DNA of 39,771 nucleotides from Acanthamoeba sp. SK_2022b (taxonomy: Eukaryota > Discosea > Longamoebia > Acanthamoebidae). Below, piece by piece: positions 26,004 through 34,384 of the stretch. Below the pieces are notes generated by a model. That model saw nothing but the letters and a program-made list of their open reading frames with translations. It searched no databases and was not told the DNA's origin. A program made the translations under genes and the position numbers. The stretch's first letter is position 1; each line of letters begins with the position of its first letter. The stretch covers positions 1-39,771 of the forward strand of contig JANDJZ010000390.1 of assembly GCA_027943245.1 (NCBI GenBank), in the 5' to 3' direction.

Positions 26004-26264
26004 TCAGTTGAAGATTTCTGCGGTGCCGTACAGTTTGTTCTGGCCGCCGGCGGCGACGATGCGGTATGAGCTGGCGCCCGACGCGGCGGCTTTGCTGGCC
26101 AGTTCGCTTTCCAGCGCGCTCAGGTTGGTGGCGCCGCTAACGGAGACTACGCCGATTTTCTGGGCGTCTGCAGCGGGTTGGCTGGAAGGCAGGTCAGCGG
26201 CGAAGGTAGCAAAAGAAGCGGTAGCCAGCAGTGCGGCGGTAGCAAAAATTTTGACGTTTTTCAT
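26004..26264 (-). CDS. Small secreted YhcN/BhsA-type protein (DUF1471)
   Basis: Predicted periplasmic protein of 86 residues with a signal peptide (MKNVKIFATAALLATASFATFA). The mature part contains KIGVVSVSGATNLSALESELASKA and ends in SYRIVAAGGQNKLYGTAEIFN, the DUF1471 (YhcN) fold. E. coli homologues respond to acid, peroxide and biofilm signals, and enterobacteria usually carry several. GAGGAACAC precedes the ATG at 26264. It diverges from the lipocalin-like gene. Which paralogue this is cannot be decided from sequence alone. Confidence 0.9.
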   Translation of the reverse strand: MKNVKIFATAALLATASFATFAADLPSSQPAADAQKIGVVSVSGATNLSALESELASKAAASGASSYRIVAAGGQNKLYGTAEIFN

Positions 26265-26461
26265 GATGTGTTCCTCAGCGTATTGAATTGGGTGAGAGCC
26301 CGTTGTCTCTCGATGTGTTAAATAGTAGTGCGGCAGGCTGGAATAAAAAATCGGAGAGTTTTGAGTATCTCTGTCAAATAAATTGATTGTTTTTTAACCC
26401 GCTGGCGCGCGGTAAAAATCGCCACTACCCTTTACAGACGATCCTTAACCGGAGAAGCGTA

Positions 26462-26905
26462 ATGACGGTAAACGCATTTATCGGCAGTTGGGCGCTGGTG
26501 TCCTCGGCATTTGAGAACCAGGACGGCGAGCTGAATTACCCGCTGGGTGAGCAGGTGCTGGGGTGCATCCACTATGAGGCCAACGGCACGATGGCGGCGC
26601 AGCTGTACAGTGCCGTGCGGCCGCGTTTCGCCGCCGACGATTTGGCGCAGGGGTCCGAGCGGGAGATCCGCGCGGCCTTCATCAATATGATTTGCTACTT
26701 CGGCCGCTATCAGGTGGAGGAAAGCGAACAGCGGGTGGTGCATCAGGTCGAAGGCTGTTCGTTCCCCAACTGGGTAGGCAGCCGTCAGGTGCGTTTTTAC
26801 GCTTTCAGCGGCGATCGGCTGACGTTGCGCACGGTGCCCTTGCAGCTCGGCAACGGCGTGCAGGTGGGCGAACTGGTGTGGCAGCGGACAGGAGCTTCTT
26901 TATGA
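26462..26905 (+). CDS. Lipocalin-like domain protein
   Basis: Protein of 147 residues with the lipocalin-like pattern seen in PF13924 proteins: FIGSWALVSSAFENQDGE at the start, then YEANGTMAAQLYS and the later FYAFSGDRLTLRT. These proteins are usually of unknown role and may bind a small hydrophobic molecule. There is no signal peptide. The ATG at 26462 follows CGGAGAAGCGTA; the frame is open further upstream but lacks a ribosome site there. Its stop overlaps the start of the GST gene (ATGA), so the two are translationally coupled. Confidence 0.8.
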   Translation: MTVNAFIGSWALVSSAFENQDGELNYPLGEQVLGCIHYEANGTMAAQLYSAVRPRFAADDLAQGSEREIRAAFINMICYFGRYQVEESEQRVVHQVEGCSFPNWVGSRQVRFYAFSGDRLTLRTVPLQLGNGVQVGELVWQRTGASL

Positions 26906-27570
26906 TCATTGTTCATCATCTCAATCACTCGCGGTCGCAGCGCATTCTGTGGTTTCTGGAAGAGCTGGGCGTGCCCTATCAGGTGCAACGCTACGAACGC
27001 GATCCGCAGACTATGCTGGCGCCGGCGGCGCTGAAAAAGATCCACCCGCTGGGCAAATCGCCGGTGATCGTCGACGGCGATCTGACGCTGGCGGAATCCG
27101 GCGCCATCATCGAATACCTGCAGGAAGCCTATGACGCGCAAGGGATGTTCATGCCGACCGACTTCCACGCGCGCCAGCAATACCGCTACTGGCTGCACTA
27201 CGCCGAAGGATCGCTGATGCCGCTGTTGGTGATGAAACTGGTGTTCAGCCGGCTCGGCCAGCCGCCGATCCCCTGGCTGCTGCGGCCGGTGGCCGGCGCG
27301 ATCGGCAAGGGCGTGCAGCGCGAATATCTCGACAAGCAGATCGCGCCGCACTGCGAATTCCTCGAACAGCACCTGAACAAGGGCAGCTGGTTTGTCGGCA
27401 ACGACTTCAGCGCGGCGGACATTCAGATGAGCTTCCCGCTGGAGGCGATGGCGGCGCGCGGCGCGTTGGATGATTGCCCGAAACTGCGCGGTTTTCTGCA
27501 GCGTATTCACGCCCGGCCCGCCTACCAGCGGGCGTTGGAGCAGGGCGGCCCTTACGACCTGCTGAGCTAA
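26902..27570 (+). CDS. Glutathione S-transferase family protein
   Basis: Cytoplasmic GST-like protein of 222 residues. The N-terminal thioredoxin fold reads MIIVHHLNHSRSQRILWFLEELGVPY with the glutathione-contacting ESGAIIEYL. The helical C-terminal domain includes FVGNDFSAADIQMSFPLEA. Ser12 in SRSQR is the probable activating residue. The start overlaps the previous stop by 4 nt (ATGA), with GGAG about 7 nt ahead. It may detoxify an electrophile together with the lipocalin-like partner; the substrate is unknown. Confidence 0.92.
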   Translation: MIIVHHLNHSRSQRILWFLEELGVPYQVQRYERDPQTMLAPAALKKIHPLGKSPVIVDGDLTLAESGAIIEYLQEAYDAQGMFMPTDFHARQQYRYWLHYAEGSLMPLLVMKLVFSRLGQPPIPWLLRPVAGAIGKGVQREYLDKQIAPHCEFLEQHLNKGSWFVGNDFSAADIQMSFPLEAMAARGALDDCPKLRGFLQRIHARPAYQRALEQGGPYDLLS

Positions 27571-27617
27571 CCGGATGGGCTATACTCGATGGGGTCATTC
27601 TTCATCGGAGGTAGCCC

Positions 27618-28025
27618 ATGGCTACGCAAATCTTCGTTAACCTGCCCGTCAGTGATCTGCCCGCCTCGATGGCGTTCTTCACCCACCTGGGTTTCACTTT
27701 CAATCCGCAATTTACCGATGACACCGCCGCGTGCATGGTGGTCAGCGACACGATTTACGTGATGCTGCTGACCCACGACAAATTCAGGATGTTTACCCCG
27801 AACCCGATCGGCGACGCCAAGCAGGCCACCGAAGTGCTGGTATGTCTGTCGCAACCCAGCCGGGCGGCGGTGGACGAACTGGTGCGCAAGGCGGTCGTCG
27901 GCGGCGGCAACACCTACCACCCGCCGCGGGACTACGGCGTGATGTACGGCCACGGTTTTCAGGATCTGGATGGCCATATCTGGGAATTGATGTATATGGA
28001 TCCCGCTGCGGTGCAGACGCAATAA
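27618..28025 (+). CDS. VOC-superfamily (glyoxalase/bleomycin-resistance fold) protein
   Basis: Protein of 135 residues with the paired beta-alpha-beta modules of the VOC superfamily: IFVNLPVSDLPASMAFFTHLG at the start and FQDLDGHIWELMYMDP at the end, which holds the usual metal-binding Glu. It resembles the YdeN/PhnB-like group with no assigned function. CGGAGGTAGCCC precedes the ATG. It lies 47 nt after the GST gene in the same direction and may belong to the same transcript. Confidence 0.88.
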   Translation: MATQIFVNLPVSDLPASMAFFTHLGFTFNPQFTDDTAACMVVSDTIYVMLLTHDKFRMFTPNPIGDAKQATEVLVCLSQPSRAAVDELVRKAVVGGGNTYHPPRDYGVMYGHGFQDLDGHIWELMYMDPAAVQTQ

Positions 28026-28045
28026 CCCTGCCGCGACGGCGTTCG

Positions 28046-28070
28046 CCGGGGCGCCCGTCGCCCCGGTTTT
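28046..28070 (+). terminator. Terminator after the VOC gene
   Basis: Eight-bp stem CCGGGGCG / CGCCCCGG with a 5-nt loop, followed by TTTT. Confidence 0.85.
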
Positions 28071-28201
28071 ATCGTGCTGGCATCATTCCCACCGCTTTCT
28101 GCATAAATTGCCGCGATCTTTAGTTGATTAGACGCTATGGAAGGCAGGATAATCGTTTGCCTTGAATAAACCACCATAAATCACCCGTACCGCGCGCTGC
28201 G

Positions 28202-28217
28202 AGTTAAACGTTTGCCT
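28202..28217 (+). promoter_or_regulatory. PurR-type operator 1 upstream of ghxP
   Basis: AGTTAAACGTTTGCCT matches 12 of 16 positions of the PurR consensus ACGCAAACGTTTGCGT, including the whole central AAACGTTTGC. Confidence 0.75.
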
Positions 28218-28269
28218 TGGTGCGCATCGCCGTTGGCGCTGCGACAGAAGGGCAAGGATGCGGAACGTG

Positions 28270-28285
28270 ACGTAAACGATTACGT
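28270..28285 (+). promoter_or_regulatory. PurR-type operator 2 upstream of ghxP
   Basis: ACGTAAACGATTACGT matches 13 of 16 positions of the PurR consensus and keeps symmetric ACGTAA/TTACGT arms. It lies 68 bp downstream of operator 1 and 72 bp before the ghxP ATG. Confidence 0.75.
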
Positions 28286-28357
28286 GACGATCGGGCGCGG
28301 GCGAGATTACAGGCCTGCTGCGACGGGCCGATTCATGAAACACAGGGGAAGTAACCT

Positions 28358-29719
28358 ATGTCGAACTCTCAAGCGAACCACGCCGAAAAACCAACCGGCG
28401 GGCTTGATGGCTATTTTAAAATTTCCGCGCGCGGCAGCAGCGTGCGCCAGGAGGTGGTGGCGGGGCTAACCACCTTCCTGGCGATGGTGTACTCGGTGAT
28501 CGTGGTGCCGAGCATGCTGGGCAAAGCGGGCTTCCCGCCGGCGGCGGTGTTTGTCTCCACCTGCCTGGTGGCCGGGCTGGGCTCGCTGCTGATGGGGCTG
28601 TGGGCTAACCTGCCGATGGCGATCGGCTGTGCGATCTCGTTGACCGCCTTCACCGCCTTCAGCCTGGTGCTGGGCCAGCACATCAGCATTCCGGTGGCGC
28701 TGGGTGCGGTGTTCCTGATGGGCGTACTGTTTACCATTATCTCGGTCACCGGCATCCGCGCCTGGATCCTGCGCAACCTGCCGATGGGCGTGGCGCACGG
28801 CACCGGCATCGGTATCGGTCTGTTCCTGCTGCTGATCGCCGCCAACGGCGTCGGCCTGGTGGTGAAGAACCCGCTGGATGGCCTGCCGGTGGCGCTCGGC
28901 GCGTTCACCTCCTTCCCGGTGGTGATGACGCTGGTCGGCCTGGCGGTGATCTTCGGCCTGGAAAAACTGCGCGTGCCCGGCGGCATTTTGCTGGTGATCA
29001 TCGCCATTTCCATCATCGGCTTGATCTTCGACCCGGCGGTGAAATACCAGGGGCTGTTCGCCATGCCGAGCCTGGCGGACGCTGACGGCAAATCGTTGAT
29101 CTTCAGCCTGGATATCATGGGCGCATTGCAGCCGGTGGTGTTGCCGAGCGTGCTGGCGCTGGTGATGACCGCGGTGTTCGACGCCACCGGCACCATCCGC
29201 GCGGTGGCCGGGCAGGCCAACCTGCTGGATAAAGACGGGCAGATCATCAACGGCGGCAAGGCGCTGACCTCGGATTCCCTGAGCAGCATCTTCTCCGGCC
29301 TGGTGGGCGCCGCGCCCGCCGCGGTCTACATCGAATCCGCCGCCGGCACCGCCGCGGGCGGCAAGACCGGCCTGACCGCCACCGTGGTCGGCATTCTGTT
29401 CCTGCTGATCCTGTTCCTGTCGCCGCTGGCCTATCTGGTGCCGGTCTATGCCACCGCACCGGCGCTGATGTACGTCGGCCTGCTGATGCTGAGCAACGTC
29501 ACCAAGCTGGACTTCAACGACTTCGTCGACGCGATGGCCGGCCTGCTGTGTGCGGTGTTCATCGTACTGACCTGCAACATCGTTACCGGCATCATGCTGG
29601 GCTTCAGCTCGCTGGTCATCGGCCGCATCTTCTCCGGCGAATGGCGTAAGCTGAACATCGGCACCGTGCTGATCGCCGTGGCGCTGGTGGCGTTCTACGC
29701 CGGCGGCTGGGCGATTTAA
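28358..29719 (+). CDS. ghxP: Guanine/hypoxanthine permease GhxP
   Basis: Inner-membrane proton symporter of the NCS2/AzgA group that imports guanine and hypoxanthine. It is 453 residues (E. coli GhxP/YjcD 449) and very similar throughout, e.g. [43 protein letters not shown] and [22 protein letters not shown] dozen or more hydrophobic segments are visible. GGGGAAGTAACCT lies ahead of the ATG. Two PurR-type sites upstream fit repression when purines are plentiful. yjcE follows, as in E. coli. Confidence 0.95.
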   Translation: MSNSQANHAEKPTGGLDGYFKISARGSSVRQEVVAGLTTFLAMVYSVIVVPSMLGKAGFPPAAVFVSTCLVAGLGSLLMGLWANLPMAIGCAISLTAFTAFSLVLGQHISIPVALGAVFLMGVLFTIISVTGIRAWILRNLPMGVAHGTGIGIGLFLLLIAANGVGLVVKNPLDGLPVALGAFTSFPVVMTLVGLAVIFGLEKLRVPGGILLVIIAISIIGLIFDPAVKYQGLFAMPSLADADGKSLIFSLDIMGALQPVVLPSVLALVMTAVFDATGTIRAVAGQANLLDKDGQIINGGKALTSDSLSSIFSGLVGAAPAAVYIESAAGTAAGGKTGLTATVVGILFLLILFLSPLAYLVPVYATAPALMYVGLLMLSNVTKLDFNDFVDAMAGLLCAVFIVLTCNIVTGIMLGFSSLVIGRIFSGEWRKLNIGTVLIAVALVAFYAGGWAI

Positions 29720-29728
29720 GACCCTCAG

Positions 29729-29757
29729 GTTTCCCTCGCCCGGCGGGTGAGGGAAAC
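29729..29757. other. Stable hairpin after ghxP
   Basis: Thirteen-bp stem (GTTTCCCTCGCCC / GGGTGAGGGAAAC, one G-U) with a 3-nt loop. No T run follows, so it may protect the mRNA end or help Rho-dependent ending. Confidence 0.6.
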
Positions 29758-29916
29758 TGTCACGGCATTTCCCTTCTTAAGATAAGTCTTCTTCTGCTCT
29801 GCACCGCGTTTTGAAAGGCACAACAAGCTTTAACGGCTGTAAAAAAAGTGATCTACTATCGGGACCAACGCAGGCCCTGAGCCGATGTCGTCTGAATCGT
29901 AGAGTCTAAGGAAAGC

Positions 29917-31566
29917 ATGGAAATCTTTTTTACAATCCTCATTTTGATCCTGGTGGTCTCCCTGTCCGGGGTGGTGACGCGCATGTTGCCGTTCCAGGTG
30001 CCGCTGCCGCTGATGCAAATCGCTATCGGGGCCCTGTTGGCCTGGCCGCATTTCGGGCTGCACGTCGATTTTGATCCCGAACTGTTCCTGGTGCTGTTCA
30101 TCCCGCCGCTGCTGTTCGCCGACGGCTGGAAAACGCCAACGCGCGAATTCCTGCACCACGGGCGTGAAATTCTCGGTCTGGCGCTGGTGCTGGTGCTGAT
30201 CACCGTGGTCGGCGTCGGCTATCTGATCTACGCCATGGTGCCGGGCATTCCGCTGGTGGCGGCCTTCGCGTTGGCGGCGGTGCTGTCGCCGACCGATGCC
30301 GTGGCGCTGTCCGGCATCGTCGGCAAAGGGCGCATTCCCAAGCCAATCATGGGCGTGCTCGAAGGTGAGGCGCTGATGAACGATGCGTCCGGCCTGGTGT
30401 CGCTCAAGTTCGCCATCGCGGTGGCGATGGGCACCATGGTGTTCACCGTGGGCGGCGCAACCCTCGAGTTCCTCAAAGTGGCGATCGGCGGCCTGCTGGC
30501 CGGCGTGGCGGTCACCTGGACCTACAGTAAATCGCTGCGGGTGATGAGCCGCTGGAGCGGCGACGATCCGGCGACCCAGATCGTGTTCCTGCTGCTGCTG
30601 CCGTTCGCCTCCTACCTGATCGCCGAACATATCGGCGTTTCCGGCATCCTGGCGGCGGTAGCGGCGGGGATGACCATCAGCCAATCCGGCGTGATCCGCA
30701 ACGCGCCGCTGGCGATGCGCCTGCGCGCCAACAGCGTATGGGCGATGCTGGAGTTCGTGTTCAACGGCATGGTGTTCATCATGTTGGGCCTGCAGCTGCC
30801 GGGCATTCTTGAAACCTCTATCCTGCAGGCGGAGCTGGATCCGACCATCCAGACCTGGTACCTGTTCGCCGATGTGGCCACCATCTACGCCGCGCTGCTG
30901 GTGCTGCGTTTCACCTGGCTGTGGGTGATGAAGAAAGCCAGCAACCGCTTTATGAAAAAGCGCCCGCTGCAGTTTGGCGACTACAGCACGCGTGAGCTGT
31001 GGGTGGCGTCGTTCGCCGGGGTGCGCGGGGCGATTACCCTGGCCGGTGTGCTGTCGATACCGCTGTTGCTGAGCGACGGCACCGCCTTCCCGGCACGCTA
31101 TCAGCTGGTGTTTATCGCCGCCGGGGTGATCCTGCTGTCGTTGATCGTCGGCGTGCTGGCATTGCCGCTGCTGCTGCGCGGCGTGCAGGTGGCCGACAAG
31201 AGCGCCAGCAAGCACGAAGAGCGCATGGCGATCGCCATGGCGGCCGAAGTGGCGATCGAGAGCGTGAATAAAATGGAAGAGCGTCTGGTCGCCGATACCG
31301 AAGAGAACCTCGATCCGCAGGTGTTGAAAGAGGTCAGCTCGCGGGTGACGGGCATGCTGCGGCGGCGCATCGCGTCGAAAGACGATATCGAGAATGCGCT
31401 GGCGATGGAAAACCTCGAGCGGCGTTTCCGCCTGACGGCGCTGCGCGCCGAGCGCGGCGAGCTGTACCACCTGCGCGCCACGCAGAAAATCAGCAACGAG
31501 ACGCTGCAAAAACTGCTGCACGATCTCGACCTGCTCGAAGCGCTGCTGATCGAGCGCGAAGGGTAA
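29917..31566 (+). CDS. yjcE: CPA1-family Na+/H+ antiporter YjcE
   Basis: Inner-membrane sodium/proton exchanger of the CPA1 family, 549 residues. The membrane domain (about 1-420) has FIPPLLFADGWKTPTREF, LSPTDAVALSGIVGKG and GEALMNDASGLVSLKFA; the last contains the conserved Asn-Asp pair of the ion site. FAGVRGAITLAGVLSIP is also typical. The C-terminal 120 residues are hydrophilic, helical and charged, probably a cytoplasmic regulatory tail. TAAGGAAAGC precedes the ATG. Position after ghxP matches E. coli. Confidence 0.95.
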   Translation: MEIFFTILILILVVSLSGVVTRMLPFQVPLPLMQIAIGALLAWPHFGLHVDFDPELFLVLFIPPLLFADGWKTPTREFLHHGREILGLALVLVLITVVGVGYLIYAMVPGIPLVAAFALAAVLSPTDAVALSGIVGKGRIPKPIMGVLEGEALMNDASGLVSLKFAIAVAMGTMVFTVGGATLEFLKVAIGGLLAGVAVTWTYSKSLRVMSRWSGDDPATQIVFLLLLPFASYLIAEHIGVSGILAAVAAGMTISQSGVIRNAPLAMRLRANSVWAMLEFVFNGMVFIMLGLQLPGILETSILQAELDPTIQTWYLFADVATIYAALLVLRFTWLWVMKKASNRFMKKRPLQFGDYSTRELWVASFAGVRGAITLAGVLSIPLLLSDGTAFPARYQLVFIAAGVILLSLIVGVLALPLLLRGVQVADKSASKHEERMAIAMAAEVAIESVNKMEERLVADTEENLDPQVLKEVSSRVTGMLRRRIASKDDIENALAMENLERRFRLTALRAERGELYHLRATQKISNETLQKLLHDLDLLEALLIEREG

Positions 31567-31571
31567 ACCTC

Positions 31572-31637
31572 AGAAGAGGAATCATGTTTTCCTCTTTATT
31601 TCTTCCCGAAGGGCCGCCTGTGCGGCCCTTGTTTTTT
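31572..31637. terminator. Two tandem hairpins between yjcE and the LysR gene
   Basis: A first hairpin (AAGAGGAA / TTCCTCTT, near 31573-31597) ends in TTATTT. A second at 31609-31637 has a 9-bp stem AAGGGCCGC / GCGGCCCTT with loop CTGT, followed by GTTTTTT. The genes are convergent. Confidence 0.88.
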
Positions 31638-31639
31638 GG

Positions 31640-32527
31640 CTACTTGAGCGGCGGCCAGTAGTCGCGGCAGCAGGCGATCCAGGCCTGCGCGCTGTGCGAC
31701 AGGTAGCTGCCCTGGCGCCAGATCAGCCCGATTTTCCACTCCATGCGCGGCTCCAGCGGCAGCCAGACCAGGTTTTCCTTGTCCAGCCAGCGGCAGACCG
31801 GTTCCGGCAGCATGGCGATGCCCACGCCGGCCTGCACCATCGAGGCGAGGAAATCCCATTGGCCGCTGCGCACCGCGATTTGCGGTTCAAAACCGGCCTG
31901 GCGAAACGCTTTCATCAGCATCTTGTACAGCGCAAAGTCTTCGTTATAAATCAGGATCGGGCTGTCGGCCAATTCGGCGATATTGATGCGGGTGCGGTTG
32001 AGCCATTGCGGCGTGCGCGGCGCCACCACGCACATCGGATGGCCCAGCAGCGGCAGAAAGGTCAGCGGCTGTTCCGAATCGAAGGGCAGCACCGTCATCG
32101 CCAGATCCAGTTCGCCGGACATCACCGCCTGTTCGACCGACAGCCCGCCCAGTTCGGAAATTTTCAATTCGATGCCGGGGTAGGTCTGGCGAAAGCGGCG
32201 GATCAGATCGGCGATCTGCCTGCCCACCATCGGCGGAATGCCCAGCCGCAGCACGCCCTTTTTCACCGAGCTGATGTCTTCCAGCTCCGCCTCCAGCTGG
32301 CGGAATTCGTCGAGGATCGTCAGGCCGCGCTGATACACCGCCTGGCCGCTGTCGGTCAGGCGCAGCTTGCGGCCTTCGCGAATCAGCAGCGTGCATTCCA
32401 GCTCCTCTTCCAGATGCCGCAGCATCTTGCTGATGGTGGGCTGGGTGACGAACAGTTTTTCCGCCGCGCGGGTGAAGCTTTGCTGGCGCACCACTTCAAC
32501 GAAGTAGCGCAGGGTGCGGACATCCAC
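31640..32527 (-). CDS. LysR-family regulator divergent from cidAB (CidR-like)
   Basis: Regulator of 295 residues. The N-terminal winged helix reads MDVRTLRYFVEVVRQQSFTRAAEKLFVTQPTISKML; the effector domain begins near 90 (GVLRLGIPPMVG) and includes GIAMLPEPVCRWL. The start is a GTG at 32527, with AAGGAGAACC upstream, chosen because the LysR consensus begins there. It diverges from a cidA/lrgA-cidB/lrgB pair, the same arrangement as cidR/ywbI in Bacillus. It is therefore probably their activator, responding to a central metabolite such as acetate or pyruvate. That role is inferred from context. Confidence 0.9.
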   Translation of the reverse strand: MDVRTLRYFVEVVRQQSFTRAAEKLFVTQPTISKMLRHLEEELECTLLIREGRKLRLTDSGQAVYQRGLTILDEFRQLEAELEDISSVKKGVLRLGIPPMVGRQIADLIRRFRQTYPGIELKISELGGLSVEQAVMSGELDLAMTVLPFDSEQPLTFLPLLGHPMCVVAPRTPQWLNRTRINIAELADSPILIYNEDFALYKMLMKAFRQAGFEPQIAVRSGQWDFLASMVQAGVGIAMLPEPVCRWLDKENLVWLPLEPRMEWKIGLIWRQGSYLSHSAQAWIACCRDYWPPLK

Positions 32528-32626
32528 GTTAGGGTTCTCCTTGAGGGCGCTACCGGCGGGAAACTATTCCCGGACGGCATGATGTCGATAATTTTAATTC
32601 ATTTCAGGCGTGGTTTCCCGGCTACG

Positions 32627-32632
32627 TATACT
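32627..32632 (+). promoter_or_regulatory. Candidate -10 element for the cidA-cidB operon
   Basis: TATACT 36 nt before the cidA ATG, with TTCAGG at 32603-32608 as a poor -35 (18-bp spacing). A poor -35 suits an activator-dependent promoter. Confidence 0.5.
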
Positions 32633-32667
32633 GTAGGCCGTCAATTTATTGTTTGAGGTCATCTTCC

Positions 32668-33090
32668 ATGTCTCTGGCGTTACGCCGCGTTGCCCCCTCC
32701 CTGCTGACCCGTTTGCAGGTGCCGATTCAGGTGGCGTTGTATGCGGCGCTGTTCCTGATCGCCGATCGCCTGGTGCAACAATTCCACCTGCCGCTCCCCG
32801 CCAATATCGTCGGCATGCTGATGCTGCTGGCGCTGATCCTGCTGCGCATTCTGCCGCTGAGCTGGGTCAAGGCCGGCTCCCGCTGGCTGCTGGCGGAAAT
32901 GCTGCTGTTCTTCGTGCCGGCGGTGGTGGCGGTGGTCAACTATGCCCAGCTGCTGATGGTCGAGGGCTGGAAGATCTTTCTGGTGATCGCGGTCAGCACC
33001 ATGCTGACGCTGGGCGCCACCGGGCTGGTGGTGGACAGGGTGTATCGGCTGGAGATTTGGCTGCAGCGACGGAAGCAGCGCCATGAATGA
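32668..33090 (+). CDS. CidA/LrgA-family membrane protein
   Basis: Small inner-membrane protein of 140 residues with four hydrophobic segments, in the CidA/LrgA (holin/antiholin-like, UPF0299) family. It keeps the family's HLPLPANIVGMLMLLALIL and the later EMLLFFVPAVVAVVNY. Work in Gram-positive bacteria links it to autolysis and pyruvate/acetate export. The ATG at 32668 lies 9 nt after GAGG; an in-frame TTG lies upstream. The stop overlaps the next gene by 8 nt. The C-terminus is basic. Confidence 0.9.
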   Translation: MSLALRRVAPSLLTRLQVPIQVALYAALFLIADRLVQQFHLPLPANIVGMLMLLALILLRILPLSWVKAGSRWLLAEMLLFFVPAVVAVVNYAQLLMVEGWKIFLVIAVSTMLTLGATGLVVDRVYRLEIWLQRRKQRHE

Positions 33091-33772
33091 TTTTATCCTC
33101 AGCCTGGCCTGCTTTCTGGCGACGCTGGCGCTCTACTTCGCCAACAAGAAGCTGTACCGCCGCCGCCGCACGTTACTGCTGATGCCGCTGGTACTGACGC
33201 CGATGATCCTGGTGCTGCTGCTGGTGGTCACCCACATCTCCTATCAGGACTATATCGGTGAAACCCACTGGCTGCTGTGGCTGCTGGGGCCGGCGACCAT
33301 CGCCTTTGCGGTGCCGGTGTACGAGAATCTGCACATCATCCGCCGCCACTGGCTGTCGCTGACCGCCGGGGTAACGACGGCGGTGCTGGTGGCGGTGTAC
33401 AGCTCGGTGTGGCTGGCGCGCCTGCTGACGCTGCCGGAAGAGGTGCAGCGCAGCCTGGCGGTGCGTTCGATTACCACGCCGTTCGCGCTGGAGGCCGCCA
33501 AACAGATGGGCGGGCAGCCGGATCTGGTGGCGCTGTTCGTGGTGATCACCGGGGTGTTCGGCATGGCGGTGGGCGACATTCTGTTTCTGCGGCTGGCGGT
33601 GCGCAGCCGCCTGGCCAAGGGAGCCGGGTTTGGCGCCTCGTCGCACGGCGCCGGCACCGCCCGCGCTTATGAACTGGGGCCGCAGGAGGGCGTGGTGTCG
33701 AGCCTGGTGATGATGCTGGCCGGCATTATCACGGTGGTGGCCGCGCCGCTGATCGGCCGGCTGATGTGGTAA
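33083..33772 (+). CDS. CidB/LrgB-family membrane protein
   Basis: Integral inner-membrane protein of 229 residues in the LrgB/CidB family, partner of the gene just before it. It keeps LLGPATIAFAVPVYEN, RSITTPFALEAAKQMGG, GVFGMAVGDILF and the late FGASSHGAGTARAYE motif. Six or seven membrane segments are visible. The ATG overlaps the cidA stop, so translation is coupled. It is followed by a terminator and then the AT-rich region before the NRPS. Confidence 0.92.
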   Translation: MNDFILSLACFLATLALYFANKKLYRRRRTLLLMPLVLTPMILVLLLVVTHISYQDYIGETHWLLWLLGPATIAFAVPVYENLHIIRRHWLSLTAGVTTAVLVAVYSSVWLARLLTLPEEVQRSLAVRSITTPFALEAAKQMGGQPDLVALFVVITGVFGMAVGDILFLRLAVRSRLAKGAGFGASSHGAGTARAYELGPQEGVVSSLVMMLAGIITVVAAPLIGRLMW

Positions 33773-33780
33773 GACCTCTC

Positions 33781-33806
33781 GGGGCGGGCTCTGCCGCCCC
33801 ATTTTA
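33781..33806 (+). terminator. Terminator after cidB/lrgB
   Basis: Seven-bp stem GGGGCGG / CCGCCCC with a 6-nt loop, followed by ATTTTA. Confidence 0.82.
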
Positions 33807-34384
33807 CATTGTCTGTCGTTGGGAACGGTGCCGTCGATGAGCGCCCGAAAAAACGAAGAAATTTTTCAGCATAATTTTTCCCATCGTTATAACAAAAAAC
33901 GATAGATGCGCCGCGGGCAAAATTGCCGTTCATTTTTAATGGTAATGAATTAATTGAGCAATAAATTATTATCATTAAAACAATAAAGTATAACTTATTG
34001 ATATGGAGAGGCTCTTATCGTAAGTATTGTTGCACATTAACTGTGGTGAATAATACAAAAGAATATGAATTTCTCTCTAATTATATCGGGTTAATACAAG
34101 AGGAATACGCTCGTCATCCCTGAGTAATATCGGGGAAATAAAATGGTCATTTATTCCCTTTCGCACATTTCGCCAAAAAAAATATCCTCTCCTATACTTC
34201 ACAGCTCTACAAATTGAGGCACAGGGGGGAACCTCTGGATTAACCATTTCATTCTTTCTTAGTTGGGGGGAGACCCAGCTTTTCTACGGTTTTTTATTCT
34301 GACTTGAACTGTCGGACGGCCAGGCTTTGCCTAAATCCGGACGGTCCCTTTCATTAACGTAATGAAAACGTGCTAGAGAATATT
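33807..34384. promoter_or_regulatory. AT-rich leader region of the NRPS gene
   Basis: No convincing gene; the open frames are short. Composition drops sharply: 33961-34020 has 14 G/C in 60. A dyad ATCGTT-N9-AACGAT lies at 33883-33903. TATACT at 34193-34198 is a candidate -10 with a weak TTCGCC -35 (18-bp spacing). It would give an untranslated leader of about 180 nt with two G6 tracts (near 34224 and 34264) and an 8-bp dyad near the start codon. A 24-codon frame at 34143-34217 overlaps the -10 and is not supported. Confidence 0.55.
34349..34367 (+). promoter_or_regulatory. Perfect 8-bp inverted repeat just upstream of the NRPS start
   Basis: TTTCATTA-ACG-TAATGAAA. It ends 17 nt before the ATG and just before the ribosome-site region (AGAGAA). 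It could be an operator or an RNA hairpin that affects translation. Confidence 0.5.

Larger units (their letters stand above)
28071..28357. promoter_or_regulatory. ghxP leader region with promoter and PurR sites
   Basis: Long upstream region without a gene. A TTGATT (28124-28129) and GATAAT (28149-28154) pair spaced 19 bp is a possible promoter. A half-matching PurR-like sequence overlaps it at 28148-28163, and two better ones follow, given separately. Confidence 0.55.

Noticed and set aside
33667..33975. 102-codon reverse frame spanning the end of cidB/lrgB and the AT-rich region
   Set aside because: It overlaps cidB/lrgB and its terminator, and shows no ribosome site or recognisable domain.
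34143..34217. 24-codon leader peptide before the NRPS
   Set aside because: It overlaps the likely -10 element, so it would not be on the message, and has only a weak ribosome site.
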